Positions 1 through 9,643 of a stretch of 40,969 nt of DNA are shown piece after piece. The position numbers were made by a program, and so were the translations under genes. Source of the stretch: Candidatus Poribacteria bacterium (GTDB lineage: Bacteria; Poribacteria; WGA-4E; WGA-3G); contig JAGFCA010000115.1 in assembly GCA_022394755.1 (NCBI GenBank), positions 1-40,969 of the forward strand, written 5' to 3'. Position 1 is the first letter of the stretch; each line of letters starts with the position of its first letter. The notes under the pieces are model-generated. The model saw only the letters and a program-made list of their open reading frames with translations. It was not told the origin of the DNA and searched no databases.

Positions 1-92
1 GGGCGAAAGGTGTGTAGAAAACCCTTCACTCACCAATACACAAGCCACGGAGGGGCGAAAGGTGTGTAGAAAACCCATCACTCACCAATACA
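1..92. repeat. Two tandem copies of a 52-bp repeat at the window edge
   Basis: A 40-bp core beginning GGGCGAAAGGTGTGTAGAAA occurs at 1-40 and again at 53-92, with one difference inside the core (ACCCTTCACT against ACCCATCACT), so the period is 52 bp. The array may continue to the left of the window. The core resembles the reverse complement of the stretch around 15450-15470 (GGGGCGAA followed by TTTTTGTAGAA), which suggests a dispersed family. No ORF uses it. Confidence 0.85.
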
Positions 93-199
93 ACCTACAA
101 GATGAACTCTGAGTAACACACATGTACAGGTAATTCTTAAAACTAAATAACCGTGATTTTTTGACGAAGGTATTGACATAACATGAGATATAAAATATT

Positions 200-2983
200 C
201 TATTGATTTTCTGATCTTTTCTTCGCAGCCAATAACCGTGTGATAGTATTATCTTCAGTTAAGGAGGGTGATGTCTGAGGTTGGGTTGTTGCAGGTGATT
301 TCTCTCGGATTGGATCTGATCCTTTGCTAAGATTCATGTCATCAGGTATAGTAGGCACAAACTTCTTTTTCTCAGTTAATGCAGATAATGTATTAGGAAT
401 TAAATCAGATTTCTTACGAAATTGTGATCGAAGGTCATTGATATAACCAATTGCGATACTAAAACGACGGAGTATCATCTCTAATGTAAACAAAACTACT
501 GAAATAATCAGTAATCCGATGTAAAACGGTTTTACCGTCTCTACTGCAACATCAGAAGATGTAGAAATATCAGATATAGATGGTTGGTAAATTCCATGAG
601 TCTCTTTGGAAAGCGTCTTTAACAATGAAATGTTAGTTTCAAAATTCGCATATTCTACGGGGTATGACATATTAATGGATTTAGTTTTCTTTTTTTCATC
701 TCCATCCTGTTTTGCAGTAACAATATAAGATCCGATATCTGTCATTTGGAACTCACCTTGATACTGCCTTGTATTGACTCGCTTCATATCAACTATCTCA
801 TTTTGCTGATGTGGACCTGCTACATTCACTGTAAATGTCATATCAGATGACGAAGTAGATTCTATTATTACTTCCCCTCTTCCATCTCTATTTGATAGGA
901 TTAGATCATATTTATCATTTATATCAGTTGTAGGAAGTGTTGAATTAATGACCTGTCCCCAGAACTTACCAAAATCTGTCCACTGTATCCAATTTTTACT
1001 CCAAACTGAATTGACATCTGATGTCCATGCCACTGTTTTTCCAAAACCGTAATTCCATCCTACAAGAATTGGTTCATTTTCATGGGATGTGATGTATACT
1101 TGTGCAAGTGATTTTTCAGCTGTTGATACATACCCATATAATAGGGGTAATTTTGTAATTCCATCAAGAAACGGAGTCGGTGTCTCAGTAATTATTGGCT
1201 GAAATTCTTCCTGAACAATATAATTTTGTGTGTTACGGACTGCCTCCATCAATACTTTTGGTAATTCATGAATATTGTCAACATACACATACTTTCCATC
1301 ACCCTTACTTGCAATATTTTCGAGTAATTCTTTGACAGCATCACCAATTGCTATTGTCGTTATTCCAATACCTAAATCATTACATTCCTTTGCTTTTTGC
1401 AATATATCCTCATCTTGTTCATTGGATTTCCCATCAGATAGTAGAATTATGTGTCTTCGTTTCGCTTCAGATGATTTTAGATATATTTTTGCTTGCTCAA
1501 TTACGGCTGCAATTTTATTTGTGCCACCTGTTGGTTTTAGTCTTCCAACAATTTCAATTAATTTATCAAGGTTAGTGGTTAACTCAGAAATGTATCGGAG
1601 TTCAACATCGAAACCAATAACCCCTGCTTGATCCTCATTTTCCAAATTGCGAATTCCTGTACGAATTGCTTCAATAGCAAGCTCAATCTTTTTCTGTGAA
1701 CCGATAAAATTTGCCATACTGCCAGATGTATCTACAGCAAATACTATTGCAACTGATTCTTTTTTCTCTTTCGGAGTCATCTCCACTGGGAGTAATTCTT
1801 CTAACTTCGTTTCTGTATAACCCCCAGGTGCATAAGCTTGATTACCACCAATAACAATCAAACCGTGTCCAAGGTCTCTGACAAATATCTCGAAATTATT
1901 CAGTTGATCTTTCGAAAATAGATCAATTGGGGTGTTAGCCAATATTATAAGATCATAGAACTGTAGATCGACAAGTTCTTTAGGTATCTGGTTAGCAGAT
2001 ATTACTTTAACTGAAAAACCATTTTCTTCAATTACAGTCTTTAAATTAGCAGACTCTTGTACCCCATTATCGACCAATAACACATTCGGTTTATCCTCAA
2101 GTTGTACAACACCATAGGCTTGATTGTTCTCTAATATCTCATCTGAAACTTCTAATTTTACCTGATAATTATGGGTTATTTCATCAAAAATCTGCTGGGA
2201 CTCAAACGAAAACCACGTTTTTCCAACTTTGAGAGGTATTATAGAATCTGCAATGAATTGAGCATTATGGTATAAAGTAGCCTTAACATTAGGTACACTT
2301 CCATCAGATTCAATTTCCACAGTTATATCAAAATATTGACCCTTTCGAACCCTCTTAGGCAATGACAATTCTGTGATACGCAAACTGTCTTTAACACTCT
2401 GTAATGGAATTGTCATTATTTCAACATCACTTGCTGAGAATAGTGGAATGTAATCTAAGATAGCCTGATTATCAACATTGTGTATACCATCAGAAAACAG
2501 AATTATCCGTCGATGATAATTCTCTGGTAGGATTTCAAGGCACTGTTTGATTCCAGATAATATATCTGTATTACTACCAACTATTGATTCAATTGAATCG
2601 AAAGATTCAATTTCTAAATCTGAAACAGGTGTCAAATTTTTCCATAGAGTTGGCTCAGACGAGAAACCTATAATAGCAATTTGGTCAGTGGGTTCTAATT
2701 CAGATTTGATTGAATTAATCTTATCTATAGTATTTTTAATTTGAGTAGGTTCAATACTCTCAGAAATATCTATAAGAAAAACTAAAGCAAGTCTTTGATC
2801 TTTACGACTTCCTTGAAGATTCGCTAAAGCAAAAATTGCACATAACAGAACTCCGCATCGAAGAAAAAAAGTTACCCACTTTCGCCATTTTGATGCAACC
2901 ACAGTTGTGCTTCTTAGAATTAATATGGATATTGGTATTGTTAGAAGTAGAATTAGGAAAAGAGGAGTTGTGAATTCAAACAT
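200..2983 (-). CDS. Membrane protein with two VWA domains around a class I amidotransferase-like domain
   Basis: A 927-residue protein. Two N-terminal membrane segments (about 4-24 and 37-56) resemble the BatA/aerotolerance N-terminus. A first VWA domain follows (about 65-195) with a MIDAS motif DISES at 72-76. A class I glutamine-amidotransferase-like fold lies at about 300-400 (LLVDNG, then GHGLIVIGG). A second VWA domain (about 411-575) has DTSGS at 418-422, a GGTN threonine near 488 and LSDG with Asp517. One membrane helix near 820-840 is followed by a charged tail. Both MIDAS sites look able to bind metal, while no nucleophile Cys is evident in the amidotransferase-like part, which is therefore probably non-catalytic. 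Proteins of this build are known in Planctomycetes-like bacteria without a settled role; a periplasm-facing assembly or adhesion function is inferred. The ATG at 2983 lacks a clear ribosome site. Confidence 0.85.
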   Translation of the reverse strand: MFEFTTPLFLILLLTIPISILILRSTTVVASKWRKWVTFFLRCGVLLCAIFALANLQGSRKDQRLALVFLIDISESIEPTQIKNTIDKINSIKSELEPTDQIAIIGFSSEPTLWKNLTPVSDLEIESFDSIESIVGSNTDILSGIKQCLEILPENYHRRIILFSDGIHNVDNQAILDYIPLFSASDVEIMTIPLQSVKDSLRITELSLPKRVRKGQYFDITVEIESDGSVPNVKATLYHNAQFIADSIIPLKVGKTWFSFESQQIFDEITHNYQVKLEVSDEILENNQAYGVVQLEDKPNVLLVDNGVQESANLKTVIEENGFSVKVISANQIPKELVDLQFYDLIILANTPIDLFSKDQLNNFEIFVRDLGHGLIVIGGNQAYAPGGYTETKLEELLPVEMTPKEKKESVAIVFAVDTSGSMANFIGSQKKIELAIEAIRTGIRNLENEDQAGVIGFDVELRYISELTTNLDKLIEIVGRLKPTGGTNKIAAVIEQAKIYLKSSEAKRRHIILLSDGKSNEQDEDILQKAKECNDLGIGITTIAIGDAVKELLENIASKGDGKYVYVDNIHELPKVLMEAVRNTQNYIVQEEFQPIITETPTPFLDGITKLPLLYGYVSTAEKSLAQVYITSHENEPILVGWNYGFGKTVAWTSDVNSVWSKNWIQWTDFGKFWGQVINSTLPTTDINDKYDLILSNRDGRGEVIIESTSSSDMTFTVNVAGPHQQNEIVDMKRVNTRQYQGEFQMTDIGSYIVTAKQDGDEKKKTKSINMSYPVEYANFETNISLLKTLSKETHGIYQPSISDISTSSDVAVETVKPFYIGLLIISVVLFTLEMILRRFSIAIGYINDLRSQFRKKSDLIPNTLSALTEKKKFVPTIPDDMNLSKGSDPIREKSPATTQPQTSPSLTEDNTITRLLAAKKRSENQ

Positions 2984-3068
2984 CCTGAAAATTTAGAATG
3001 AAACTTTCTATTCCTTAATACCCTAAGGGAAGAGGTTATTGGAAGGTTAGATTAGAATGTACCTATCT

Positions 3069-3770
3069 TCAATCCTTGTTTAACCGTTCAATTTCAGCTA
3101 AAGCTTCAGCCAGTGCCTGTTCAGCATTATCTAAGCGTTTTTCGGCTACTTGGCGTGCAGTTGTTTCTATTTGTACACGTGTTTCAGCATCTTCGATACG
3201 TTCAATTCGTGATTTCAACCAGTAGGATAAGGTCGGTTCATATAAACGCAATTCACCCATATATTCACCCAATTCTAAACCTAAAACGTTCGAGCGTAGA
3301 CGTTCTTCAACGAAATCAATTTCTTGGTATACACCATCAATTAAACGATATCCAATAAAACTTGGAACGACTTGTCCAAGTGGGTCGTAAATAAAATACT
3401 CCTTCACCTTAAGTACCGACTCATATAAATCTTTTTTAGGTCCAATATCATCATTAAATGTACTTGGACTCGCAACTTCAAGAATAAAATCCGGTGGTTG
3501 ACCTTCTTCCCAGATCCGATATATCCGTCTTTGTTTTTTTTCAATACCACATACAACAAACACATCAGGGGCGACTGATTTTCTTGGATTGCCTTCCTCA
3601 TAATACATAAACATATTCCCAGAAACACAAACATCCTCATTGATATAATAGTCCTGTAGTGTTTGAATGAAATCAATCATCAAATCACGATGTATTTCTG
3701 TTTCCGCCATCGGTTTACCATCTGATTCCGGATAGAATATTGTCGGAGCAGATTGGATTTTATTCTGCAT
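3069..3770 (-). CDS. Uma2 family (DUF820) PD-(D/E)XK endonuclease
   Basis: A 233-residue protein of the Uma2 family, putative restriction-like nucleases that are highly multiplied in cyanobacteria and some uncultured phyla. The family core is visible: VAPDVFVVCG supplies the catalytic Asp, and PDFILEVASPST the Glu and following residues of the PD-(D/E)XK fold. Upstream lies the usual N-terminal block about recording a user-type 'DLMIDFIQTLQDYY' helix. The last 45 residues (IERIEDAETRVQ onward) are a charged heptad-like helix, probably a coiled coil, as is frequent in Uma2 proteins. The neighbouring genes give no functional clue; it stands alone with more than 80 bp on each side. Cellular role and DNA target are unknown for the whole family. 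Confidence 0.88.
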   Translation of the reverse strand: MQNKIQSAPTIFYPESDGKPMAETEIHRDLMIDFIQTLQDYYINEDVCVSGNMFMYYEEGNPRKSVAPDVFVVCGIEKKQRRIYRIWEEGQPPDFILEVASPSTFNDDIGPKKDLYESVLKVKEYFIYDPLGQVVPSFIGYRLIDGVYQEIDFVEERLRSNVLGLELGEYMGELRLYEPTLSYWLKSRIERIEDAETRVQIETTARQVAEKRLDNAEQALAEALAEIERLNKD

Positions 3771-3930
3771 CGTTTTATCTCCCAGTCTCGGTGTTTGTAA
3801 TTAAGTATATTCTTTATGTAATAGAGATGTCAAGGATAAGTTCAACCCAACCAAGAAACGATCTGTAGCTCTCAATCCAGTTAATGCATAAGATTATATA
3901 TGTCTGCAGATTAATGATTCTACGACAATC

Positions 3931-5625
3931 CTATTTTTGCAATTCTTCAAAATAGTTTTCAGCTGTTTGATGTTCAGCAGCATGTGTCATTCCATAACGA
4001 TTACAGAGTTCGATATATTCCTGGATAGTTTTTCGCCGTTTATCCCCATCAATATCCCCAGCAACTATCAATGCTTTATATGTTGGAATTGATGCTTTTT
4101 CTACACGTGCTTTAATCTCTGAATTAGTAGCAAGTTTTTTTGCTTCTTGGAAATAGCCGAAAATTCGTTCTGAACTTTCAGGATTTAATCCAACATCCTC
4201 TGGTGAAGGGAAGGTCCCGGGGTGTAATCCCTTTGTCTCAGCATTATCATGAAGAAAATCTATATAGCTTATTATTGCAGATGAGGCACTTTTATAATGG
4301 AGTTCTACAAATTCTCTAAGAATCTCCTGGTCATCTAAATGGGGATTCCAAATAAGATGTGAAATAATATAATTTCTTAAATCTGAGAACTCACCAGTCA
4401 AACCGTTTCCATTGGCTTGCATAAATACACCCTTCGCATTATTCTCCAGAAAATATCTTACATTTGGTCCAATACAACGAAGGTTTGGGTGAGGGAGATC
4501 ATAACATCTGAAATTGGTGTTGTAATTCCAAATCCAGATATCATTACAGATTTTACCCCAATCATTCGTATCAGAACAAAAGGCTCTGTTCTTTTCACAA
4601 TCTGGATTATCAATAGCATGTAATGTACAACATTCAATGCTACAGAGTTGAATTTGTACATTCGGTCGTGGTCTAACGGTTTTTGGGGCTTGACGGGTGT
4701 ACCAATATGCCAGTGTGCCAACTTTTACCTCAGGATGTACTTTTTCAATTCTTTCAGCAACAGCGTTTACAAATGTCAACTGTGAACCCATAGGGGTTCC
4801 TTCATCCTCATTGAGTTCCTCACATTTATCGCATCTACAATATCTGGCAGTATCTGCTTGACTAACACTAATGTTAGAAATATTCGGATTATCAGTTAAA
4901 TACTCTATTGCTGTATTTGCAGCAATTTCAATAACATCCTGATTTGTAACACATAGTTGAGGACCACCACCATGGGTATCAGTATCTCTTTGACCTTCAT
5001 GTAAAGCATAATATTCTGGATGCTCATTACCATAAGAACTATATGGAACTAAAAAATGGAAGGAATGGTTAATAAGATTTTGTTGGGTTTTACCTCCGAG
5101 ATTCTCACTATCTGTGACTGTATTAACTTTCCGTTTTGCTGCAAATTCGGGAAAGTTTGAATTCTCACGATAATAACTCCACCTAAAGGAGAAGGGCGGG
5201 TTAAATGAATACGTTCCACAAGGGATGGTGATTTCAGTTTTATCAGGAACAAATGTATGGTCAGCAGTTAGGAATCGAATACCGATAAATTCTTCAAGAA
5301 ATTGGTATACCCCATATAAAACTCCTCTCGGTAAACCGCCAGTAATCTGGATATGGGACTTATCAATAGTAATAGAAATTTCCTCATCGTCTAATGAGGT
5401 TAATGAAGATATCTTTACTTGATGATCATTCTTATTAACATCTTCAATAGTACCGAGTGTCAATTCTAACTGAGTTGCTTGGTTGAACCATTTTTTAAAT
5501 TCTTCTGCAGCATATTGTTCTGAATTTGTAATATTATTGGAAGTCACAATCTTCCAACTCTTCATTTCGGATACGATTAAATTACCATCTGAAGACTCAT
5601 AATTTAGTGTTTTATTATTCGACAT
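3931..5625 (-). CDS. DUF4838 domain protein, glycoside-hydrolase-like
   Basis: A 564-residue protein with the alpha-glucuronidase-like N-terminal fold (AAEEFKKWFNQAT, then GGLPRGVLYGVYQFLEEFIG at about 90-115) and the DUF4838 core. The core is marked by ISVSQADT, a CRCDKCEE cysteine cluster and VKVGTLAYWYTRQAPK. Family members are thought to be carbohydrate-active enzymes of the GH67-like superfamily, with substrate unknown. No signal peptide is seen, so it is probably cytoplasmic. A TTG at 5637 would give a longer reading overlapping the MFS stop, but the sequence GAGGTGG between it and the ATG at 5625 is a ribosome site, so 5625 is chosen. The gene starts 8 bp after the MFS stop codon and is surely co-transcribed with it, which suggests uptake and breakdown of one sugar or nucleoside compound. 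Confidence 0.88.
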   Translation of the reverse strand: MSNNKTLNYESSDGNLIVSEMKSWKIVTSNNITNSEQYAAEEFKKWFNQATQLELTLGTIEDVNKNDHQVKISSLTSLDDEEISITIDKSHIQITGGLPRGVLYGVYQFLEEFIGIRFLTADHTFVPDKTEITIPCGTYSFNPPFSFRWSYYRENSNFPEFAAKRKVNTVTDSENLGGKTQQNLINHSFHFLVPYSSYGNEHPEYYALHEGQRDTDTHGGGPQLCVTNQDVIEIAANTAIEYLTDNPNISNISVSQADTARYCRCDKCEELNEDEGTPMGSQLTFVNAVAERIEKVHPEVKVGTLAYWYTRQAPKTVRPRPNVQIQLCSIECCTLHAIDNPDCEKNRAFCSDTNDWGKICNDIWIWNYNTNFRCYDLPHPNLRCIGPNVRYFLENNAKGVFMQANGNGLTGEFSDLRNYIISHLIWNPHLDDQEILREFVELHYKSASSAIISYIDFLHDNAETKGLHPGTFPSPEDVGLNPESSERIFGYFQEAKKLATNSEIKARVEKASIPTYKALIVAGDIDGDKRRKTIQEYIELCNRYGMTHAAEHQTAENYFEELQK

Positions 5626-5633
5626 ATTCCACC

Positions 5634-6929
5634 TCAATTAGATGTATCTGTTTCATTTACAATACTATCAGCATCTTCTTGATATTTACGTTCATTAAAA
5701 AGTATAAAGAATAGAATCGCAGCAATAATTGTTAAGAATATTGGTAATAAAAAGATCTTAGTCCATGCATGACCACCACTTGTTATACTACCATCAGTTA
5801 ATACAATATCGGGGTAAGCGAAATAGTCATGTAATCGTCCACTGATTATATGTCCTACAAACATACCGAGACCATTCGTAAAGAATAAAAGGAGTGCTTG
5901 CGAACTTGCCCGAATATCTGAAGGACTTAGACGTTCGATTGCTATCATCCCACCAACAAAAAAGAAAGAATAGCATATTCCGTGAAGACCTTGTGATCCT
6001 ATTACTAACCAAACTGGTTCACCAATAGCAAAAATTGTATACCGTACAGGCCATGCGAGAATACCTAAGAAAATAGTCCATCTCATACCTAAATAGCGTA
6101 GACATGGTAAAAGAAGTACCATCAGAGCGACTTCTGCAACTTGACCCAGACTCATTGCAAATGTTGCAGTACTATCGGCTAACCCAACTCCATGTTGTGT
6201 CTCTGTCAAAAATAAAAATGTAAGATTATAGTAAAAAGGTAATTCTATTGCTACAACAAACGATATTATGAGGAGAATAGCAAAATTTCTATTTTTTGTA
6301 AGTGAGAATGCCTCAAGAAAAGCATACGGATTCTTTGCTTCTTTACTTGGCGGTGTATTAGGTAAGGTAAAACAGTATACACCCATTATAAAGGAGATGA
6401 TTGCACCAAATAAGAGACAATCACCCACATGAGGTAAAGTTGTTTCCTGCCTTTCCCAATATCTAAGATAAAAACCCAAACCCCAATTGACGACTATCCA
6501 TCCTAATGTGCCAAAGACCCGTATATTCCCAAATTCATCTGACTTACCCATATTATGAAAAGCAACTGAATTCGTTAATGCAATTGTCGGCATATATAAA
6601 ATTGCATGAAGAAAAATCATTAACCAAAGCATCGGGAAGGTAGTTTGCTTCCAAGCGATTAGTAGGCAGATTCCACTGAGTATATGGGAAATACCAGCGA
6701 AGAGTTGCGCAGACATGAGTCTATCAGCTATCCACCCAGCAATTATTGGAGATATAATTGCACCGATAGCAGTTGTACCGAAAACATAACTTAGCTGCTT
6801 ACCTGAGAACCCAAGATTCTGCATGTGTCCTGCAATTAAAACTGCCCATGCTCCCCAAATCGCAAACTGTAGGAACATCATGACAGATAAACGGATATGT
6901 GTTAGAAATGTCGGTTTACTATTTTGCAT
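5634..6929 (-). CDS. MFS transporter, nucleoside:H+ symporter-like
   Basis: A 431-residue integral membrane protein with about 12 hydrophobic segments. Its N-terminus (RLSVMMFLQFAIWGAWAVL) and the GWIADRLMSAQLFAG loop match the nucleoside:H+ symporter branch of the major facilitator superfamily (NupG/XapB-like). A second cytoplasmic loop carries LSPSDIRASSQALL, also usual in this group. In this lineage such permeases often sit beside sugar-processing genes, so a sugar or nucleoside substrate is an inference only. The start is supported by AGGAA seven bases upstream of the ATG. It is the first gene of a two-gene unit with the DUF4838 gene; the isochorismatase-like gene lies 158 bp upstream on the same strand and may or may not share its transcript. 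Confidence 0.87.
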   Translation of the reverse strand: MQNSKPTFLTHIRLSVMMFLQFAIWGAWAVLIAGHMQNLGFSGKQLSYVFGTTAIGAIISPIIAGWIADRLMSAQLFAGISHILSGICLLIAWKQTTFPMLWLMIFLHAILYMPTIALTNSVAFHNMGKSDEFGNIRVFGTLGWIVVNWGLGFYLRYWERQETTLPHVGDCLLFGAIISFIMGVYCFTLPNTPPSKEAKNPYAFLEAFSLTKNRNFAILLIISFVVAIELPFYYNLTFLFLTETQHGVGLADSTATFAMSLGQVAEVALMVLLLPCLRYLGMRWTIFLGILAWPVRYTIFAIGEPVWLVIGSQGLHGICYSFFFVGGMIAIERLSPSDIRASSQALLLFFTNGLGMFVGHIISGRLHDYFAYPDIVLTDGSITSGGHAWTKIFLLPIFLTIIAAILFFILFNERKYQEDADSIVNETDTSN

Positions 6930-7087
6930 AGGTATTTCCTAAATATAGTTTTATTATTTCTGTTTAATGTTAGTAAAATGTAATGTATATTGGATAATAG
7001 GTAATTAACCCTTTACCTTGTCCGGTAGGTGCGGTTTCCCAACCGAAACGAAATTCAAAATTCTACTTGTCCAACTTATCTTATGGT

Positions 7088-8131
7088 TTACCAACTTTCG
7101 ATCGGTTCTGTAGATTTAACTACATGCATACCCACTTCTTGGAAATCTATAAAAGCACTATTGGCAGAGTCCGTATAATCCACAACACCCGGTACAACAA
7201 CAGGTGAAGTTAAATCTTCTACAAGATATATCTTATCAGTTAGATTCTGATCAATTGTTTGTATTTCTGAGAATAAATCGTTGATTGTCCACACAACACA
7301 ATGACTTTTAGCCTGACCTGTAATAATTAATCTATCATATTCTAAGAACATCTTAAGAAATTCCGTATTCTTATCGGCAATTGTATTACCATCTCGGTCC
7401 TCAAGAACTTCTGGACGTAATACTGAATAATTCTCTGTGAGTGGATTTAATCCCTTAATTTCATAACGTGTCTGACTATTTTTAGTAATTGATTGGAAGA
7501 AACAGGCTTCATCAACAGCGGATACCATCGAATGTCCAATTCCACCCAACATTGCATGGTAGGGCCATATTGTAAGTGGATATTTCCCATCAGAGGTAAG
7601 AGTTCTCACATAATGTTCAATGTATTCTCTTAACCAGTGAACATCTCTATTATGATTATCAAGATTATCTGCAATGGCAGGATTAACCCGCCATTTTCCA
7701 TTTTCTACATCGCTAAGAGTGATCAAGGTTCGTAATGGGACTGGATGAATTCCATTACTATCGACCCAAAATATCTCATGAAAAATCTGCATCGCAACAT
7801 GTGTATCTAAAGTACATACAATTTTTGTGATGTCATTCAGATTTCGATATATGAATTCACACAAACGTACATTATCCTCAACCGCCCCATTTCCTGATCT
7901 ACCTGCAACGAAAAGTTCGAATTCTGGAATACAAAAGGTATTCTGAACATCTACAAGGAGTAGACATGTTCTTATACTATCCTCAGATGCAGGGGTAATA
8001 CTATGCTGTTCTTTCCATACACGGGCAAGGTTTATACGTTCTTGATAGGGAATCCGCCAAACTTCACCAACTTTTGAGCGATCAAAGAATTTTGGTATAG
8101 GAATTTGTGCTTTAGTTACATTATTATGCAT
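7088..8131 (-). CDS. Isochorismatase-fold cysteine hydrolase (nicotinamidase-like)
   Basis: A 347-residue protein, longer than the usual 180-220 residues of the family. The catalytic triad can be placed: Asp61 in LLLVDVQNTF, Lys226 in EIKGLNPLTENYSVL (the counterpart of the KG..YS.F stretch of nicotinamidases) and Cys278 in AKSHCVVWT. WPYHAMLGGIGHS corresponds to the WP.HC metal and oxyanion region, with His retained. An N-terminal extension of about 50 residues and an insertion between the first strand and WPYH account for the length. The reaction would be hydrolysis of an amide or vinyl ether through the cysteine, and the substrate cannot be told. It heads the minus-strand cluster with the MFS and DUF4838 genes. 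Confidence 0.87.
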   Translation of the reverse strand: MHNNVTKAQIPIPKFFDRSKVGEVWRIPYQERINLARVWKEQHSITPASEDSIRTCLLLVDVQNTFCIPEFELFVAGRSGNGAVEDNVRLCEFIYRNLNDITKIVCTLDTHVAMQIFHEIFWVDSNGIHPVPLRTLITLSDVENGKWRVNPAIADNLDNHNRDVHWLREYIEHYVRTLTSDGKYPLTIWPYHAMLGGIGHSMVSAVDEACFFQSITKNSQTRYEIKGLNPLTENYSVLRPEVLEDRDGNTIADKNTEFLKMFLEYDRLIITGQAKSHCVVWTINDLFSEIQTIDQNLTDKIYLVEDLTSPVVVPGVVDYTDSANSAFIDFQEVGMHVVKSTEPIESW

Positions 8132-8420
8132 TTTTTCTATCTTTTTTATTGATAATATGTCTATAATATATAGATAAGAACACTAAAGATTGTTTGATAG
8201 TCTAATAGAATTCTAATGGACATTGTGAAAATATACAATAAAAAACTATAGTAACTAATGATGATATGGAGATAAATCATATAAAAGTAGGATATTGTGA
8301 ATTCTTTTACAGAATTCTACGTAATTAATTTAATGGGAATGTAAGAATATGACAGTCTAATATCGTTATTAAGATATATTAGGTCATTTATTCCCAGATT
8401 CATTATAGGATAGACATTAA
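8132..8420. other. Divergent intergenic region with a small inverted repeat
   Basis: This 289-bp AT-rich gap separates the minus-strand isochorismatase-like gene from the plus-strand receiver-like gene, so it should hold promoters for both. The one clear structure is an inverted repeat GAATTCT/AGAATTC at 8299-8305 and 8311-8317 with a 5-nt spacer. Its position about 100 bp upstream of the plus-strand gene would suit an operator, but there is no further evidence. Confidence 0.4.
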
Positions 8421-9032
8421 ATGCGAAGATGGAAGAAACGACGTCCGGAAATTGAGGAAAAGCTTGAACAAGCAAACAGACGTTTTCGTGAAGCACGGGG
8501 TAGATTACGTTGGCAAGTGGATGATGCCCTTCTCCCACTTACAATCCAAGAGAATCATAGTATATCTGAATTGAAAGGTGATGTCATAATTATTTCACAT
8601 AATCATGACTTACAGAATAGGATACGAGATGTACTTGAGTCAGAAAATCTAAAATGTGATGCAGTTGGTAGAAGTGCAGAAGCAGTGTCAATGTTAAAAA
8701 TTAGAAAATATAGATTGGTAATTGCTGATTTTACACGGTTTAGACGAACTCGTATATTTGACTTTGTTAGAAGGTATCAACCCTATGTCAAAATTATCTC
8801 AATTGTATCCAGTGAAGAGTGGGCAAAAGTCCTTATGAAACGAGGTAGTTATAGTTTTTTAGTAGGACGAGGTTTTGATCCTGAGCAATTACGTACCTGT
8901 CTCGTTAGTTCACTCAGATTACAACACAGAGTGTGCAGTCTACAATCAAATGGTGAACGTTGTAATAAATCATGTATAAATAGTTATCAAACTGAAGAAG
9001 ATATAGATTTTGAACTTATGGATTTAGAATAA
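8421..9032 (+). CDS. Degenerate response-regulator receiver-like protein
   Basis: A 203-residue protein. The first 35 residues are highly basic and helical (MRRWKKRRPEIEEKLEQANR). Residues 52-170 read like a CheY-type alternating fold: strand DVIIISH, then LQNRIRDVLES, then strand YRLVIADF with Asp103 at the phosphoacceptor position, then VKIISIVSS. The acidic pair after the first strand is replaced by HNHD, and the conserved Lys of the last strand is missing (LVGRG). Phosphorylation in the normal way is therefore doubtful. The C-terminal 30 residues hold three Cys and an acidic end. It is followed 43 bp later by the CYTH gene on the same strand. Function unknown; a pseudo-receiver acting as a protein-binding module is the most economical view. 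Confidence 0.65.
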   Translation: MRRWKKRRPEIEEKLEQANRRFREARGRLRWQVDDALLPLTIQENHSISELKGDVIIISHNHDLQNRIRDVLESENLKCDAVGRSAEAVSMLKIRKYRLVIADFTRFRRTRIFDFVRRYQPYVKIISIVSSEEWAKVLMKRGSYSFLVGRGFDPEQLRTCLVSSLRLQHRVCSLQSNGERCNKSCINSYQTEEDIDFELMDLE

Positions 9033-9075
9033 ATGAAGTTGATTATTTAAGGAAGCATCTTAGAAGAAAGAAATT

Positions 9076-9594
9076 ATGGCAAGGAACTTAGAGTTTAAAG
9101 TTCGGTATGATACGCTTGATAACTTACTACCCAAATTAAAAGAATTAAAGGCAGAATTTAAAGCATTAATCCATCAAGAAGATACTTACTTTCATAACCC
9201 TAAGGGACGTTTGAAATTACGTGAAACACCTGATACAGATGATGGATGGTTGATTTATTACGAACGTCCAAATAAAGAGGAATCAAGATATAGCATATAC
9301 CAATTATATCAATTTCCTCAACCTGAGCAATTAAAAAGTCTCTTGGCTGTTTCATTAGGTATTAAAACTATTGTTAAGAAAGAAAGATCTTATTGGTTGT
9401 ATAATAATACAAGAATTCATTTGGATAGAGTAGAAGGATTAGGGGAGTTTGTTGAATTAGAGACTGTTTTTCAAGGACAATCAGATACAGAAGCACAGCA
9501 GGAACATCAACATGTGAAGTCTTCACTTGCGTTGAATTTAGCTGATCCAATTGCTGTTTCCTATAGTGAATTACCAAGAGAAATAACTGAATAA
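9076..9594 (+). CDS. CYTH domain protein (class IV adenylate cyclase / triphosphatase family)
   Basis: A 172-residue single-domain protein, the normal size for CyaB-type CYTH enzymes. The N-terminus RNLEFKVR carries the family's metal motif, with Asn4 where many members have the first Glu and with Glu6 and Lys8 retained. Next come HQEDTYFHNPKGRLKLRE (the DTYF and K.R.R triphosphate-binding strands) and later LDRVEGLGEFVELE, the other acidic face of the tunnel. Such proteins hydrolyse or cyclise triphosphate-bearing substrates (ATP, thiamine triphosphate, tripolyphosphate); the sequence alone does not choose between these. It lies between the receiver-like gene and a small ORF on the same strand, upstream of one shared terminator, so these three may form one operon. 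Confidence 0.9.
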   Translation: MARNLEFKVRYDTLDNLLPKLKELKAEFKALIHQEDTYFHNPKGRLKLRETPDTDDGWLIYYERPNKEESRYSIYQLYQFPQPEQLKSLLAVSLGIKTIVKKERSYWLYNNTRIHLDRVEGLGEFVELETVFQGQSDTEAQQEHQHVKSSLALNLADPIAVSYSELPREITE

Positions 9595-9643
9595 GATTAA
9601 TCTCGAAGTTTTAATCATCTTAGAATCTGAATAGTGGCGAATT

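Noticed and set aside
5626..5637. TTG at 5637 as start of the DUF4838 protein
   Set aside because: The GAGGTGG ribosome site lies between this TTG and the ATG at 5625, so the ATG is the functional start.
7032..7045. Small hairpin CGGTT-TCCC-AACCG after the isochorismatase-like gene
   Set aside because: A 5-bp stem with no T tract is too weak for a terminator; it may be a decayed repeat but cannot be supported alone.
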